DNA of 64,000 nt, taken from Owenia fusiformis. Lineage: Eukaryota > Annelida > Polychaeta > Sabellida > Oweniidae. Position 1 is the stretch's first letter, and each line of letters begins with the position of its first letter. The position numbers were made by a program, and so were the translations under genes. The notes under the pieces were generated by a model that saw only the letters and a list, made by a program, of their open reading frames with translations, made no database searches and had not been told where the DNA came from. Where the stretch lies: contig CAIIXF020000010.1 of the NCBI GenBank assembly GCA_903813345.2, positions 35,641,425-35,705,424 on the forward strand, read 5' to 3'. This document shows positions 11,761-23,911 of this stretch, piece after piece.

Positions 11761-13160
11761 ATTCATTTATTGTCTATTGATAATCAAAGCATTTATAATA
11801 TCAGCATGTTCTGAAAATGAAAATTTGGCCATAGTTGGGCCCTAGGCTAGGATATCTTTTTTAAAGTCAGTTGGTTTCAAAACCTGTTTCAATCAACTAT
11901 GTAAAATAAAAGTTAATATAAAATGTACATCCTTCACTGTCCTAGAATGTCAATCAGATCCTCAAGCAGATTAAAACTGGAATCTGATACTGCTGTTGTT
12001 TTACACGTTTTGTCATGTAGGATGGCTGTAAATGTGTATGTGATTGTCAATCATCCTAACAGCACTTAGAAATGTATACCACTCCTTCCTTTACAATCCT
12101 AAAAATACACATTAATCATAAGTCTCTAATCACTTGTATGACTTGATGTTATATTGCGGTTGGGCAGCTACACAATCAAAACCTGATAAATGTTAAATCC
12201 AAAAATCAAGCTTTTTTTCCTTTGCCTTGCCCAAGCTTGTCCCTTAGCCTTCGTCAGTAGAGAGCTTCACTTTGACATATCCCAAAGCCTTTGAGATGTC
12301 TGGAAGGTCTAGCACACAGTTGCAACAACACAGAATAGCAATACATGTGCACCGTATGCAACACTTCATAGTTCCACCTCATATACACATTCTAGGGGTA
12401 GTCTTAAGAATTTTGGCATTTTCAAAATAACACTGTTCAAATTGTAGTGTAAAGCAGATCAAAAAGGCTAAACAATCAGGTCATAAAAATGAAAAATTCC
12501 TCTATCCCATAGTAACACCCATGTCCTTGTGCTGCAATCCATCCTTTAGGGGCAGTTGTCAATGAGACATCTGACCTTTCTATGGGGAATAAGGTCCCAA
12601 TCCTAATCAGGGCAGTGTGTAACTTCTTTCCACAATTTGTTTTTGCCTGAAGTTGACATAATATGAAACATTCCCCATGAATTTACTCCCATACACGATT
12701 ACCATTTTGTGCAATGTTCATTAAGGACCATGGTAACACCTTGCCATAGTAGGTTGCTCACCTTCCCCAACTACATTGAGCCATTCACTGAATGATGAGC
12801 AAGTGGCACCCACATTTATCCACATGGGGTAGGGGTAGCTTAACATTAGCCAATATATCAAACATTAGATGGGTTACAACAAGAATTCTAACTAGCTTTA
12901 GCATTGGTTCAATGATTATATTCTGTTTGAAGTTTAAATAATAATCCTGTTAGATGAAATACATTATTTATTATAAAAATCATTATTTTGTGGCAAATTT
13001 GTAATTTCATCCTTATTCTCCACAGAAGAGTTGTCAACAGATTAATGTATTCTGATGACTGCTCACCATAGAGCTCTAGTGGCAATGGAATCTGATGTCG
13101 ACATGTCGAAGCCCAAGGTCGACGACAGTATCGACTGTCAGAATTAAATCTCCACAAAAA
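11761..13160. other. No recognisable gene
   Basis: No reading frame with family resemblance is visible. The 82-codon minus-strand frame at 12,909-13,157 has no supporting features. Confidence 0.4.
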
Positions 13161-13170
13161 ATTATATCTA

Positions 13171-13285
13171 TTTAACTACAATACAGTTAATGTTATATTG
13201 TGGACATTATACTGGTACATACGTTAACTAACATATCAATTAAACTTATTTAATTACAGTTAATGTTCTATTGTGGACATTATAA
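13171..13285. repeat. Direct repeat (~37-41 bp) just 3' of the hAT relic
   Basis: Two direct copies share ACAGTTAATGTT, then ATTGTGGACATTATA, at 13,171-13,211 and 13,249-13,285. They lie immediately beyond the end of the hAT reading frame and may be part of its subterminal sequence. Confidence 0.6.
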
Positions 13286-13289
13286 GCTT

Positions 13290-15523
13290 TTTCATTTAAA
13301 GTTCTTGTAGAGAAAGATTAATTGGTTGAGTGTGTCAGGGTCTATGCTAGCATGTCGTTTACTCATTACATTTCCCAGCAGTTGAGAAAACCCTCTCACT
13401 AGCAACGGAGGTTGCAGGGATCCAGAGGTAACGTGATACAAGAGTTGGAAAGTATTTGTAAGACACCCTCCTTGCACCCCACCAGTCAAGAGGATGGTCA
13501 TCCTGTCTTGGTGAATCTTCAGCCAAGTATTTATCAACTTCGTTGTTGATCCTAACCTCTTGACTGATGTTTGCAGGGGGTGGTGGATTAATGGCCTTTA
13601 CAAAAAGCACATCTGACAAAGATGTGTGGGAAAGTGGCAGGGGTTCTACTTCTAATTTAACTGTTGGGAGGGGTTCTGATTTGACTGTTGGCACTTGGGG
13701 TTGGACTTGGGCTACTGTTGCAAGAGCTTCATTTACAACTCTCTTTCTTACATCTTGTTTTGAATCAATTGAGTCCCAATAGTCCAATTTGAATCGGGGA
13801 TCTAGGAATGTACTTATTTGCAGTGCATGTTGTTGATTATCATCATTGTAACGTTTCAAGAGGTCTTCCCTGATAGCTTTCTAAGCATTTGCGATCAAGA
13901 CAGAGTCATCACCATTAGCCAGTGTGAAAACATCTAAAAAATGATAGAATTGGTGATGTGACAAAATATAATACTAACTAACTTACATTCATAAGAGATT
14001 GTAATATGGCTATAATTGGAACCAATCTTACCTAAGAACGCTTTCAACATTGGGAGAATAAGACTTATTGTAGGGGACTTCTCTGATGATACCATCACAG
14101 TCGCCAAATGGTCCAAGTAGGGTTACCAATCCCTCACAGTTCTTGATTTCGGTTTCAGTGAGAACAACATGTTGAAGTTTCGACTCATACAGAACAGACA
14201 CGATTGCAGGAAATATTTTGAGAAGCCTCTTGATCATGTAATAAGCTGAATTCCAGCGTGTTTTTACATCTTGTAGAACCTTTAGCTCCTAGAAACGCGG
14301 TTTCAAATATCTAAGCACAAGCACCAAATGGAAAAGACTAAAAACGTTAAAGAAACCCAGCAATAAAAGCAAACTACGTGTAAACCTGTCAAAAGAAAAA
14401 TAGACCCTATGTATCCCAAAACCATGATCTAATTATTCAAATTATAAATTAGACTAATATTATTTTTGATAGTGTAATATATTTTCAGGCTTACCAATTT
14501 TACAAGTAATAGACAGACTAATATACACTTTATTACAAACCTCAAGTTCCAACTATTGTTCTGCTTGAAGCAGCTTGGTAGTCTTCTGGGCAGATTGCTT
14601 AAAAACTGCCACAATTTTCCTACATTTTCCAATGAGGAAAGACACCTCCCTCACCCCCAGACTCCCAGACCCCCAAAACACCAGATGTGCAACAAATCAG
14701 TTATTGACACAGCTTTTACAATGTTTTTGGCGTTGTCAGTTACACAAACGGGGTCTTTAAGATGCCATTCAGAAATAGTAGCTTCTAAATGAGCAGAGAG
14801 ATTCTCAGCTGTATGCCTTTCACTGGAACTTACTGTCTCAAGGACCCTTGCTTCCAATTTGAACGTTTCTACATCAATAAAGTGAACTGTCTAAGTGATG
14901 AAACTAACTGTAGCAATAGATTGCCATGCATCTGTTGTTATTGCATGTCGAAATGCCCTCTTCAATTCTCCTACTACCTTTGCCTTTGTGTCATAAAACA
15001 TAGGTAGGATGATTTTTTCATACACATAGCTCGAACTTGGCACGGAGTAGCGTGGTTCAACTGTTTCCATCAATCTTCTAAATCCAGATCCCTCTACAAC
15101 ACTAATAGGCCGACCATCCAGCACAATGAATTCTGCCACCACTTTTGTAATACTTGTACTACGCATTGACTTAATGTCCATTTTAGCTTCCTTGCGCTTA
15201 GCTACATCAAGTAGGGTAAGTTGCTTTGCAGGTGTAGCACTAGTCTGGGGTGTGCTAACACAAGCTGTTGGATGTATGATACTATAATGATACCGCTCCA
15301 GGTCGGACTGCATTATGGATGAGTTACCTGAATAAGGACACATTTTCTCGCAGTGGTGACACTTAGTAGACTTTTTGTCTTTAGATATGTCAAAATGTTT
15401 CCATACAATTGATCTTTTTTTCCCCAACGCATTTTTTGGGAAGAAAAGTTTGGGTGGAGGTTGTTCAGGGGGAGGAGTGATATTTAAGTCCTCTATGTTG
15501 AGTGATACTTCAGCCTCTGCCAT
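13290..15523 (-). pseudogene. hAT-superfamily (ZBED-like) transposase, disabled
   Basis: From the ATG at 15,523 the frame encodes a Pro-rich leader and a BED-type zinc finger (VWKHFDISKDKKSTKCHHC..H). The hAT catalytic-core flank follows, with AITTDAWQS and then VCVTDNAKNIVKAV and VKTRWNSAYYMIKRLL. The C-terminal dimerisation region reads DWWGARRVSYKYFPTLVSRY and PATSVASERVFSTAG. Two introns fit the alignment, ~14,540-14,289 and 14,031-13,934 (donors GTTTGT and GTAAGA). The copy is dead: stops at 14,891-14,893, 14,553-14,555 and 13,881-13,883, a frame change between ~14,690 and 14,640, and another after FSTAG near 13,360. After that last shift the usual family ending (RHASIDPDTLNQLIFLYKN) is readable to 13,292. 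Active hAT enzymes excise and reinsert DNA with 8-bp target duplications. I could not identify terminal inverted repeats for this copy. Confidence 0.88.
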
Positions 15524-15649
15524 ACCTAAGATGAACAAAAACGATCTAAAATAAAGAAATACCACAACAGGCAAATATGGTGTTGCGATCAGGGTTAGAT
15601 TGGCTAGGTGCTGAAAATCGGTCAGAATTTCAAGCACCAAACAAATGTG

Positions 15650-16340
15650 ATTTCAGTCGGAGAATTATTATCTGAATACCCTGGCACTAGTTTTGCAATA
15701 TATTGGCTGTAACAGGCTAGCAGGAGAGCTTAGCTGATACTAGCTAGAAATGATGTCACTTGGAGCTAGAAAGAGCTGATATAGCTGTAAAAGGCTGGTC
15801 AATGCTAGATCAGGCTATAAATTCACCTAGCTCTTCACACTAAAGTCACTAAAAATGGTATCAAAACGTTATACATTTACGAAATAATCCTAATACGGAA
15901 ACAACTGGATACAAGCACGAGTGAAAGTAATCCATCTTCTTGATCAGAACAACACGTTTCACAATCACAATTATCTCGCAAGAAGAGACCTTTTGACATA
16001 GAAGTCAAAACTGGCGACATTGAGAAATAAGGGATAACAACCACCCCTATAAGGATGAAAGATATTAAGAAAACTAAAGTGGATATTGACAAAGTGTGTG
16101 GGCTTGTGTGATGTAGATTAAATATGAGTAAGTAGGTGAACATAACAGAACAAACGAAATCTCGTGTTAGAGATTTCAAACCAAAACAAACATGGCAGAA
16201 AATAAAAATATGAAAATTTGAAATTGACCAAAAATAAGTTAATTTTACTAAAATAACAAGCTGTGCCAGAGTTTTACCCAAGCTTAAAAGTAAGTATAAA
16301 CACCAAACTTATAAATAACTTATTTAGGAATGGCCCCAAT
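15650..16340. other. Region upstream of the hAT relic, no clear gene
   Basis: At 15,700-15,840 there are many AGCTAG/TAGCTG motifs (GCTAGCAGG, TAGCTGATACTAGCTAG, GCTAGAAAGAGCTG) that could be hAT subterminal repeats. The 134-codon minus frame at 15,877-16,281 is hydrophobic, begins at no convincing start and matches no family I recognise. Confidence 0.4.
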
Positions 16341-16349
16341 TTCAATACT

Positions 16350-16800
16350 GGGCCCTTACACTATGAGGAATATCTCGTTTTCAACTTTGGATTGAAGCCT
16401 CTTGTGTGATGCAATTTTTCCAATGCTGTCATCCTTCTCTATACTTTTGAAAGTGAAATTTGGGGATTTTTTGATGTGTTTCTTGTGTACATTCTCCTTT
16501 TTGACATCAAAATCGCTCAACATTTCTTTTCTAAATTGATTTGCACACATACGTATTTAGGTATTTTTAAATACCATTTTGTACAATGCTAATGCAGAAT
16601 CAGTGGAACCACTCTTCAATAAACTCAACAACAACCACTTGTCTTTTAAGTTTTAGTCATTTTGAATAGAATATCTCCTCCATTTTGTGTTATGTTTCTC
16701 TGAGTTTGTAGTGCTCTAACAAAGTCTTAAGTTCTTCAAAAAATGATTGTCATGTCACACTTATTTTAACTAATATCCCTTTGTCCTCTTTTTTAGGAAC
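16350..16800 (-). pseudogene. Decayed C-terminal segment of the PIF1-helicase-array protein (copy 1)
   Basis: Read on the minus strand, broken frames give KISVTCQSFFEELK, ANQFRKEMLSDFDVKKENVH and FKSIEKDDSIGKIASHKRLQ. The same segments recur at 20,040-20,510, 22,770-23,170, 23,480-23,910, 32,500-32,640, 34,905-35,040 and 35,400-35,990. It is therefore the downstream coding part of the repeated minus-strand gene whose helicase portion appears at 21.6 and 40.4 kb. Stops and frameshifts interrupt it. I cannot name this domain. Confidence 0.6.
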
Positions 16801-16808
16801 ATAATTAT

Positions 16809-17714
16809 GGGCATCTTCTGTGGTGGCTACTTGTACAGTTTCCAGCAATTGATTTGAGAAACCGGTGTGCTCACTATTGCTGTTTAGATGCTTTATACAG
16901 CTTTTATTTAGTTTTAGTTCTCAAAATCATTTTAACCAAGCAAACACACCAACCCCCCACATAGGCTATGGTGCCTTTCCCAAAGGTGTGGGCATCTTCT
17001 GTGGCGGCTACTTGTACAGTTTTCAGCAAATTGATTTGAGAAACCGCTGTGCTCACTATTGCTGTTTAGATGCTTTATACAGCTTTTATTTAGTTTTAGT
17101 TCTCAAAATCATTTTAACCAAGCAAACACACCAACCCCCCACATAGGCTATGGTGCCTTTCCCAAAGGTGTGGGCATCTTCTGTGACGGCTACTTGTACA
17201 GTTTTCAGCAAATTGATTTGAGAAACCGCTGTGCTCACTATTGCTGTTTAGATGCTTCATACAGGTTTTGTTTAGTTGTAGTTCTCAAAATCATTGTAAC
17301 CAATCCAACACACCAACCCCAACATAGGCTATGGTGCCTTTCCCAAAGGTGTGGGCATCTTCTGTGGCAGCTACTTGTACAGTTTTCAGCAGATTGATTT
17401 GAGAAACTGCTGTGCTCACTATTTCTGTTTAGATGCTTTATACAGCTTTTATTTAGTTTTAGTTATCAAAATCATTTTAACCAATCAAACACACCAACCC
17501 CCCACATAGGCTATGGTGCCTTTCCCAAAGGTGTGGGCATCTTCTGTGGTGGCTACTTGTACAGTTTCCATCAAATTGATTTGAGAGACCGCTGTGCTCA
17601 CTGTTGCTGTTTAGATGCTTTATACAGGTTTTGTTTAGTTGTAGTTCTCAAAATCATTGTAACCAATCCAACACAACAACCCCCCACATAGGCTATGGTG
17701 CTTTTCCCCCAAGG
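16809..17714 (-). repeat. 181-bp satellite derived from coding sequence, five copies (array A)
   Basis: GGGCATCTTCTGTG recurs near 16,809, 16,990, 17,172, 17,353 and 17,534, a period of 181-182 bp. On the minus strand each unit can be read as GKGTIAYVGGWCV, followed by a polar segment with LRT.TK..LYKASKQQ and then LLETVQVATTEDAH. These words also occur in the single-copy frame at 35,789-36,175. A segment of a gene has thus been amplified into a satellite. Since 181 is not a multiple of three, successive units fall in different frames, so the array cannot encode a repeated protein. Confidence 0.85.
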
Positions 17715-17719
17715 TGTGT

Positions 17720-18480
17720 CGAGAAAACTGAGTTCATCATCAGGAAGACTGTTGATCAATAGTGAAGCTTTTTACTGTGCAATATGTCCTGCTATTTGCC
17801 TAAAAAGGCAATGCCAATTTCGTTTTCAGATAATCGAATGTAATACTTGACTTTTGTAGAGGTCACTTCTTGGAATAGATATGGTGATTGATGTTGATGA
17901 TTTTTTACTGAATTTTGAAATGTCAATGGGATATTTTTATAAGATAAAGCTACTGAGTGTGTTAATGACGTCAGGAATTTGTGGAGAATGAATGATTGAT
18001 TCTATTGCACTGTTAGATTCTAATTTCTCAATGGTATTTGCAACCTCATACTTTTTTTTATTGACATAATAATACTGCTGATTTTTTTCGTCGTCATATT
18101 GCACAATCCCTTGGCCTACATTAGCCTCATTTTCATCAATATGAGGAAGCATTTCTTCTTCATTATTTTCATCATTGATGATTCTTTCATGTTGTTGTTC
18201 TTCTTCAGGTTTTACATTTACAGACTTGACAACATGCCAGCAGTTCTTCTTTATGAAAATATGGTTCGTTATAATAAACATGTAATAATATAAATAATAA
18301 TAAACATGTACTTCTGGATCATGTTCTTTTTTGTTTGTTTATGAAATGTAACCGATCCAACATTGTTAAAATTAACAACTCATTTTCATTACATTGCCCT
18401 GAAGGCCATTGACGATTCTTTTGTCATTTTAGAGTTGGCATTAACTAACCATTACTTTTGCAAGGACTTTTAAATAAAGT
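17720..18480 (-). pseudogene. Decayed helicase-array gene copy: tail linked to acidic linker
   Basis: The minus frame 18,281-17,937 contains NHIFIKKNCWHVVKSVNVKP, an acidic stretch (NDENNEEEMLPHIDENEANV) and YYYVNKKKYEVANTIEKLES. The same linker follows the helicase C-terminus in the copies at 21.4-21.8 and 40.3-40.7 kb, so this is the same gene with most of the helicase segment lost. Beyond 18,340 only fragments of the upstream exon (VNGLQG-like) remain. No intact product is possible. Confidence 0.65.
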
Positions 18481-18731
18481 TCTTTTGTTGAAATGTCCTT
18501 GTCAGTAATTGTTCCTTCATCCTTGGCTGTATATTTGAAAAGTTCTCCTGAAATACAAATTAACATTTAAGTTCCTCACAATAGATGGGAAGAATAATCA
18601 ATATGATGGCCCAAAATCAAAGATATCAATCAATTCATCCATTGGGAGCAATCAACCATTGCTTGAAACAATCGATTCAATCATTCACAAATATAATTAC
18701 ATTTGAAAACAAATCCTAATCAGATTGTTAT

Positions 18732-19350
18732 CTTGAAATCAAATTTCTTGATTCACAATTTGATCAAAATACATTGTTTATATATTCTTGTATAGGCTTT
18801 GTCTTTATTTATATTTTTTTAATTTTATGAGTAACGCTGATCTCCAATATGCATATGTGTATATCTTAAAAAGACTGGACTCTGCTGCTTTGACACAGCA
18901 ACTTCCATGGGTTAGCATGAATGTGTTACATTACACCAAGAGAACTTAACTATTCAAGATATAAACATATCACTATCACACTTAGAAACAGAAAAATATT
19001 GTTTACCCTTGCCATGAGTTAGGATTATATACATGTAACAATTGAAATCAAATTTCTTGATTCACAATTTGATCAAAATACATTGTTTATATATTCTTGT
19101 ATAGGCTTTGTCTTTATTTATATTTTTTAAATTTTATGAGTAACACTGATCTCCAATATGCATATGTGTATATCTTAAAAAGACTGGACTCTGCTGCTTT
19201 GACACAGCAACTTCCATGGGTTAGCATGAATGTGTTTCATTACACCAAGAGAACTTAACTATTCAAGATATAAACATATCACTATCACACTTAGAAACAG
19301 AAAAATATTGTTTTCGGGGGGTAAACCCTTGCCATGAGTTTTATATACAT
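18732..19350. repeat. 309-bp direct duplication inside the array spacer
   Basis: The segment beginning TTGAAATCAAATTTCTTGAT at 18,732 is repeated at 19,041 almost unchanged (differences such as AACGCTGAT versus AACACTGAT, and an inserted TTTTCGGGGGG). Single copies occur at ~22,270, 31,850 and 34,253. It is a spacer or intron segment of the helicase-gene array. Confidence 0.85.
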
Positions 19351-19559
19351 GAGGATTATATACATGTAACAGCAAATAATAAAACAAATATTTAGTTCTA
19401 TTTTTAGTGAATACCCGTGGCACTTTCACAAATGATTCAGGTTTCTTTGAATATTAATTGTGAAAAATGTACATTTCTTTACCTGATCACCTACCCTTTG
19501 CATTCGTTTGACTTCACTTCTTAAAAGAGAGCTTCGTCTTCACTCTTTCAAACTAAAAT

Positions 19560-19840
19560 AAACCTGTGAACTCACCGCGCCAATCAGTGTTCGTCGGCCA
19601 AATTTGACCGACGTTCTTTATATGGTCATTCCTTCTGACGTCATCGTTGAGCCCGGAATTGACCAGTGACATGCACATATTTAATTAGAACGCATTTGGC
19701 ACATGTTTCTTCAAGCTCGCTGATTGGTGGAAGGTAAGCGCGTAGGTCAAAAGTGATTTACCCAAACTGTCACCGGTACCCGTTGTGGAGGCGGGGCTAC
19801 TAAACTGTAATATGGTCTCTACTAGGCAGAGTGTAGTTTA
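19560..19840. promoter_or_regulatory. Possible CpG-richer regulatory region with CRE and GC-box motifs
   Basis: In otherwise AT-rich DNA this stretch has a perfect CRE palindrome TGACGTCA (19,636-19,643), a GC-box-like GGAGGCGGGGC (~19,787-19,797) and a short palindrome CGTCGGCCAAATTTGACCGACG-like near 19,594. It interrupts the spacer of the helicase-gene array and is absent from the parallel spacers at 22.4 and 32.2 kb. No transcript start or gene can be assigned, so calling it a promoter is inference. Confidence 0.3.
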
Positions 19841-20039
19841 ACTAGACTCTGCACGCAGGGTACTGATCACCTCAATAGAATTAAATATTCCTGACTCTTG
19901 AGTAAAGTTGCAGTGAAAAATGATATAATTACTTGTGGGTTGAAAATTGTTGTAGCAATTTTGATATTTTCCATCAACTGCTTTGCTGCCTTCAGTTTAG
20001 ACATTCTCTTAGGTATTATGACATCATATGCCTCTGCCA

Positions 20040-20510
20040 GAGCGTTTATCTGATTTCTTTTAAATTATATGAGGAATATCTCATCATTTTCAACGTTGGA
20101 TGAAAGCCTCTTGTGTGATGCAATTTTTCCTATGATGTCATCCTTCTCTTTACTTTTGAAAGTGAAATTGGGGATTTTTTTGACTCATTTTGATTTGTTT
20201 CCTGTGTGCATCCTCCTTTTCGACATCAAAATCCCTCAACATTTCTTTTCTAAATTGATTTGCACACATAATGTATTTAGGTATTTTTGAATACCATTTT
20301 GTACAATGCTAATGCAGAATCAGTGGAACCACTCTTCAAAAAACTCAACCACTTGTCTTTTAAGTTTTAATCATTTGAATAGAATATCTTCTCCATTTTG
20401 TGACATGTTTCTCTGAGTTTGTAGTGCTCTTTAAGTTCTTCAAAAAATGATTGGCATGTCACACTTATTTTTACTGACATCCCTTTGTCCTCTTTTAAGA
20501 ACATAATTAT
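20040..20510 (-). pseudogene. Decayed C-terminal segment of the helicase-array protein (copy 2)
   Basis: This is the same broken minus-strand segment as at 16,350-16,800, including CQSFFEELK and ANQFRKEMLRDFDVEKE. It leads directly into the second 181-bp satellite array. Confidence 0.6.
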
Positions 20511-21095
20511 GGGCATCTTCTGTGGCGGCTACTTGTACAGTTTACAGCAAATTGATTTGAGAAACTGCTGTGCTCACTATTGCTGCTTAGATGCTTTATA
20601 CAGGTTTTGTTTAGTTGTAGTTCTCAAAATCATTTTAACCAATCAAACACACCAACCCCCCACATAACACACCAACCCCCCACATAGGCTATGGTGCCTT
20701 TCCCAAAGGTGTGGGCATCTTCTGTGACGGCTTCTTGTACAGTTTTCAGCAAATTGATTTGAGAAACCGCTGTGCTCACTGTTGCTGTTTAGATGCTTTA
20801 TACAGGTTTTGTTTAGTTGTAGTTCTCAAAATCATTTTAACCAATCAAACACACCAACCCCCCACATAACACACCAACCCCCCACATAGGCTATGGTGCC
20901 TTTCCCAAAGGTGTGGGCATCTTCTGTGACGGCTTCTTGTACAGTTTTCAGCAAATTGATTTGAGAAACCGCTGTGCTCACTGTTGCTGTTTAGATGCTT
21001 TATACAGGTTTTGTTTAGTTGTAGTTCTCAAAATCATTGTAACCAATCCAACACAACAACCCCCCACATAGGCTATGGTGCCTTTCCCCAAGGTG
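20511..21095 (-). repeat. Coding-derived satellite, array B (three units of ~201 bp)
   Basis: GGGCATCTTCTGTG anchors lie near 20,511, 20,713 and 20,914. The ~201-bp period comes from a 20-bp internal duplication of ACACACCAACCCCCCACATA in the 181-bp unit. The first two units share that duplication, so they spread as a pair after it arose. Confidence 0.85.
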
Positions 21096-22020
21096 TGTCG
21101 AGAAAACTGAGTTCATCATCAGGAAGACTGTTGATCAATAGTGAAGCTTTTTACTTTGGACTATTTCCACCCATTTGCCTAAAAAGACAATGCCAATTTC
21201 GTTTTCAGATAATCGAATGTAATACTTGACTTTTGTAGAGGTCACTTCTTGGAAAAGATATGGTGATTGATGGTGATTAATTTTTTACTGAATTTTGAAA
21301 TGTCAATGGGATATTTTTTATAATATAAAACTACTGACGTCAGGAATTTGTGGAAAATGAATGATTGATTCTATTGCACTGTTAGATTCTAATTTCTCAA
21401 TGGTATTTGCAACCTCATACTTTCTTTTTTTCATTGACATAATAACTACTGCTGATTTTTTCGTCGTCATATTGCACATTCCCTTGGCCTACATTAGCCT
21501 CATTTCCATCAATATGAGGAAGCATTTCTTCTTCATTATTTTCATCATTGATGATTCTTTCATGTTGTTGTCCTTCTTCAGGTTATATATAAAGACTATG
21601 CCAGCAGTTCTTCTTTATGAAAATATGGTTCGTTATTATAAACATGTACTTCTTTCTTGGAGGAAACTCTCCCAACGGCAACACCAATCTGACCTGGGGA
21701 CGTCATATGCCTACAGTCAATTATTACTCTATCAAGGGTCATGCCTTGTACCTTGTGGACAGTAAGGGCAAATGCCAATTGAAGGGGTATTTGGGCTCTA
21801 CAGAAAACCTCTGCAAGTCCCTCTGGTGCAAACTGCCGGAACTTTTGTTCATGAAATGTAACCGATCCAACATTTTTAAAATTAACAACTGATTTTCCAT
21901 TTCATTTCAGTACTATGCCTTGAAGGCCATTGACGATTCTTTTGTCATTTCTAGAGTTGGCATTAACAATTACTTTTGCACCGACTTTTACTTTTTACTT
22001 ATTTGGTAGATAAAGTTCTT
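21096..22020 (-). pseudogene. PIF1-like helicase tail, decayed copy 2
   Basis: The minus frame 21,778-21,596 gives AFALTVHKVQGMTLDRVIID and PGQIGVAVGRVSSKKEVHVY. These match the last helicase motifs of PIF1-family SF1B enzymes (the TVHK.QG motif and the GQ..VA.GR motif). Downstream come the EELLACCQ and acidic-linker words shared with the other copies. Upstream (21,840-22,000), fragments of the VNGLQGIVLKCNEK segment are readable with breaks. A complete PIF1 helicase unwinds DNA 5' to 3'; only about the last fifth is recognisable here. Confidence 0.75.
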
Positions 22021-22079
22021 TTGTTGAAATGTCCTTATCCGTAATTGTTCCTTCATCCCCAGCTCTATATTTGAAAAGT

Positions 22080-22770
22080 TCTCCTGAAATACAAATTAAC
22101 ATTTAAGTTCCTCACAATAGATGGGAAGAATAATCAATATGATGGCCCAAAATCAAAGAGATCATTCAATTCATCCATTGGGAGCAATCAACCATTGCTT
22201 GAAACAATCAATTCAATCATTCACAAATATAATTACATTTGAAAACAAATCATAAACAGATTGTTATCTTGAAATCAAATTTCTTGATTCACAATTTGAT
22301 CAAAATATATTCTTGTATTGGCTTTGTCTTTATTTATATTTTTTTAATTTTATGAGTAACGCTGATCTCCAATATACATATGTGTATATCTTAAAAAGAC
22401 TGGACTCTGCTGCTTTGACACAGCAACTTCCATGGGTTAGCACGAATGTGTTACATTACACCAAGAGAACTTAACTATTCATATTATTAACGTATCACCT
22501 GATCACCTCAATAGAATTAAATGTTTGCATAATATCCACTTGAATGCTCTTTTTATATTCCTGACTCTTGAGTAAAGTTGCATTGAAAAATGATATAATT
22601 ACTTGTGGGTTGAAAATTGTTTTAGCAATTTTGATATTTTCCATCAACTGCTTTGCTGCCTTCAGTTTAGACATTCTCTTAGGTATTATGACATCATATG
22701 CCTAACCCTTTATGGGTATGCATGTGTAATAAAGTTCATTAATCTATGCCTCTGCCAGAGCGTTTATCTG
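22080..22770. repeat. Spacer/intron of the helicase-gene array
   Basis: It contains the same words as the spacers at 18.5-20.0, 31.2-32.5 and 33.6-34.9 kb (AAGTTCTCCTGAAATACAAA, AGACTGGACTCTGCTGCTTT, CCTGATCACCTCAATAGAAT). No gene is visible beyond the array modules. Confidence 0.6.
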
Positions 22771-23470
22771 ATTTCTTTTAAATTGTATGATGAATTTCTC
22801 CGTTTACAACTTCAGATTGAAGCCTCTTGTGTGATGCAATTCTTCCTATGCTGTCATCCTCCTCTATACTTTTGAAAGTGAAATTTGGGGATTTTTGCAA
22901 AACAAGTCATTTTGATTTGTTTCCTGTGTGCATCCTCCTTTTTTACATCAAAATCCCTCATCATGTCTTTCCTAGATTGATTTGCAAACATATTTAGATA
23001 TTTTTTAAAGATCACTTTGTACAATGTTAATGCAGAATTTGGGGAAAAACTCTTGAATAAACTCAACCACTTGTCTTTTAAGTTTTTGTCATCTTCAAAG
23101 TTCTTCAAAAATGATTGGCATGTCACACTTATTTTAACTAATGTCCCTTTGTCCTTTTTTAAGAACAAAATCATGGGCATATTCTGTGGTGGCTACTTGT
23201 ACAAAAATCGAACGCAATATAATTTTTTAGAGGTCACTTCTTAAAATATATATGGTGATTGATGTTGATAATTTGTTACTGAATTTTGAAATGTCAATGG
23301 GATAATTTTATAAGGCTACTGAGTGAGTTTATGACGTCATGAATTTATGTAGATTAAATGATTGATTCGATTGCACTGTTAGATTCTAATTTCTCAATGG
23401 TATTTGCAACCTCATACTTTTATCATTGACATAATAATACTGCTGATTTTTTTGTCGTCATATTGCACAT
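22770..23470 (-). pseudogene. Decayed helicase-array segment (copy 3, no satellite)
   Basis: The minus frame 23,180-22,854 reads KDKGTLVKISVTCQSFLKNF, DKWLSLFKSFSPNSALTLYK and ANQSRKDMMRDFDVKKEDAH, one of the longest open stretches of this segment. The adjacent 23,210-23,470 carries linker fragments, but the 181-bp unit between them is reduced to GGCATATTCTGTGGTGGCTA. Confidence 0.6.
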
Positions 23471-23479
23471 CCCCTTGGC

Positions 23480-23911
23480 TTTCTCGTTGTTTTCAACTTT
23501 GGATGGAAGACTCTTGTGTGATGCAATTTTTCCCATGCTGTCATCCTTCTCTATACTTTTGAAAGTGAAATTTGGGGAATTTTTCTGACTCATTTGATTT
23601 GTTTCCTGTGTGCATCCTCCTTTTTGACATAAAATCCCTCAACGTTTCTTTTCAAAATTGATTTGCACACATTTTTAAATACCATTTTGTACATTGCTAA
23701 TGCAGAATCAGTGGAACCACACTTCAATAAACTCAACCACTTGTCTTATAAGTTTTTGTCATTTTGAATAGAATATCTCCTCCATTTTGTGACATGTATC
23801 TCTGAGTTTGTAGTGCTCTAACAGATGCCTTAAGTTCTTCAAAAAATTATTGGCATGTCACACTTATTTTAACTGACGTCCCTTTGTCCTCTTTTTTAAG
23901 AACATAATTAT
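23480..23911 (-). pseudogene. Decayed C-terminal segment of the helicase-array protein (copy 4)
   Basis: This is another broken minus-strand copy of the CQSFFEEL / DKWL.L / FDVKKEDAH segment, adjoining array C. Confidence 0.55.

Noticed and set aside
12849-15709. TAGCCAATATAT..AAAC and GCAATATATTGGCT as hAT terminal inverted repeats
   Set aside because: The match is short and interrupted, and the adjacent 8 bp do not form a target duplication.
15877-16281. 134-codon hydrophobic minus-strand ORF
   Set aside because: No domain pattern, no convincing start context and no repeat or splice support; likely chance in AT-rich DNA.
16800-17400. Plus-strand ORFs reading CCLDALYSFYLVLVLKII repeatedly
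   Set aside because: They are the antisense of the 181-bp satellite, whose recognisable protein words are on the minus strand.
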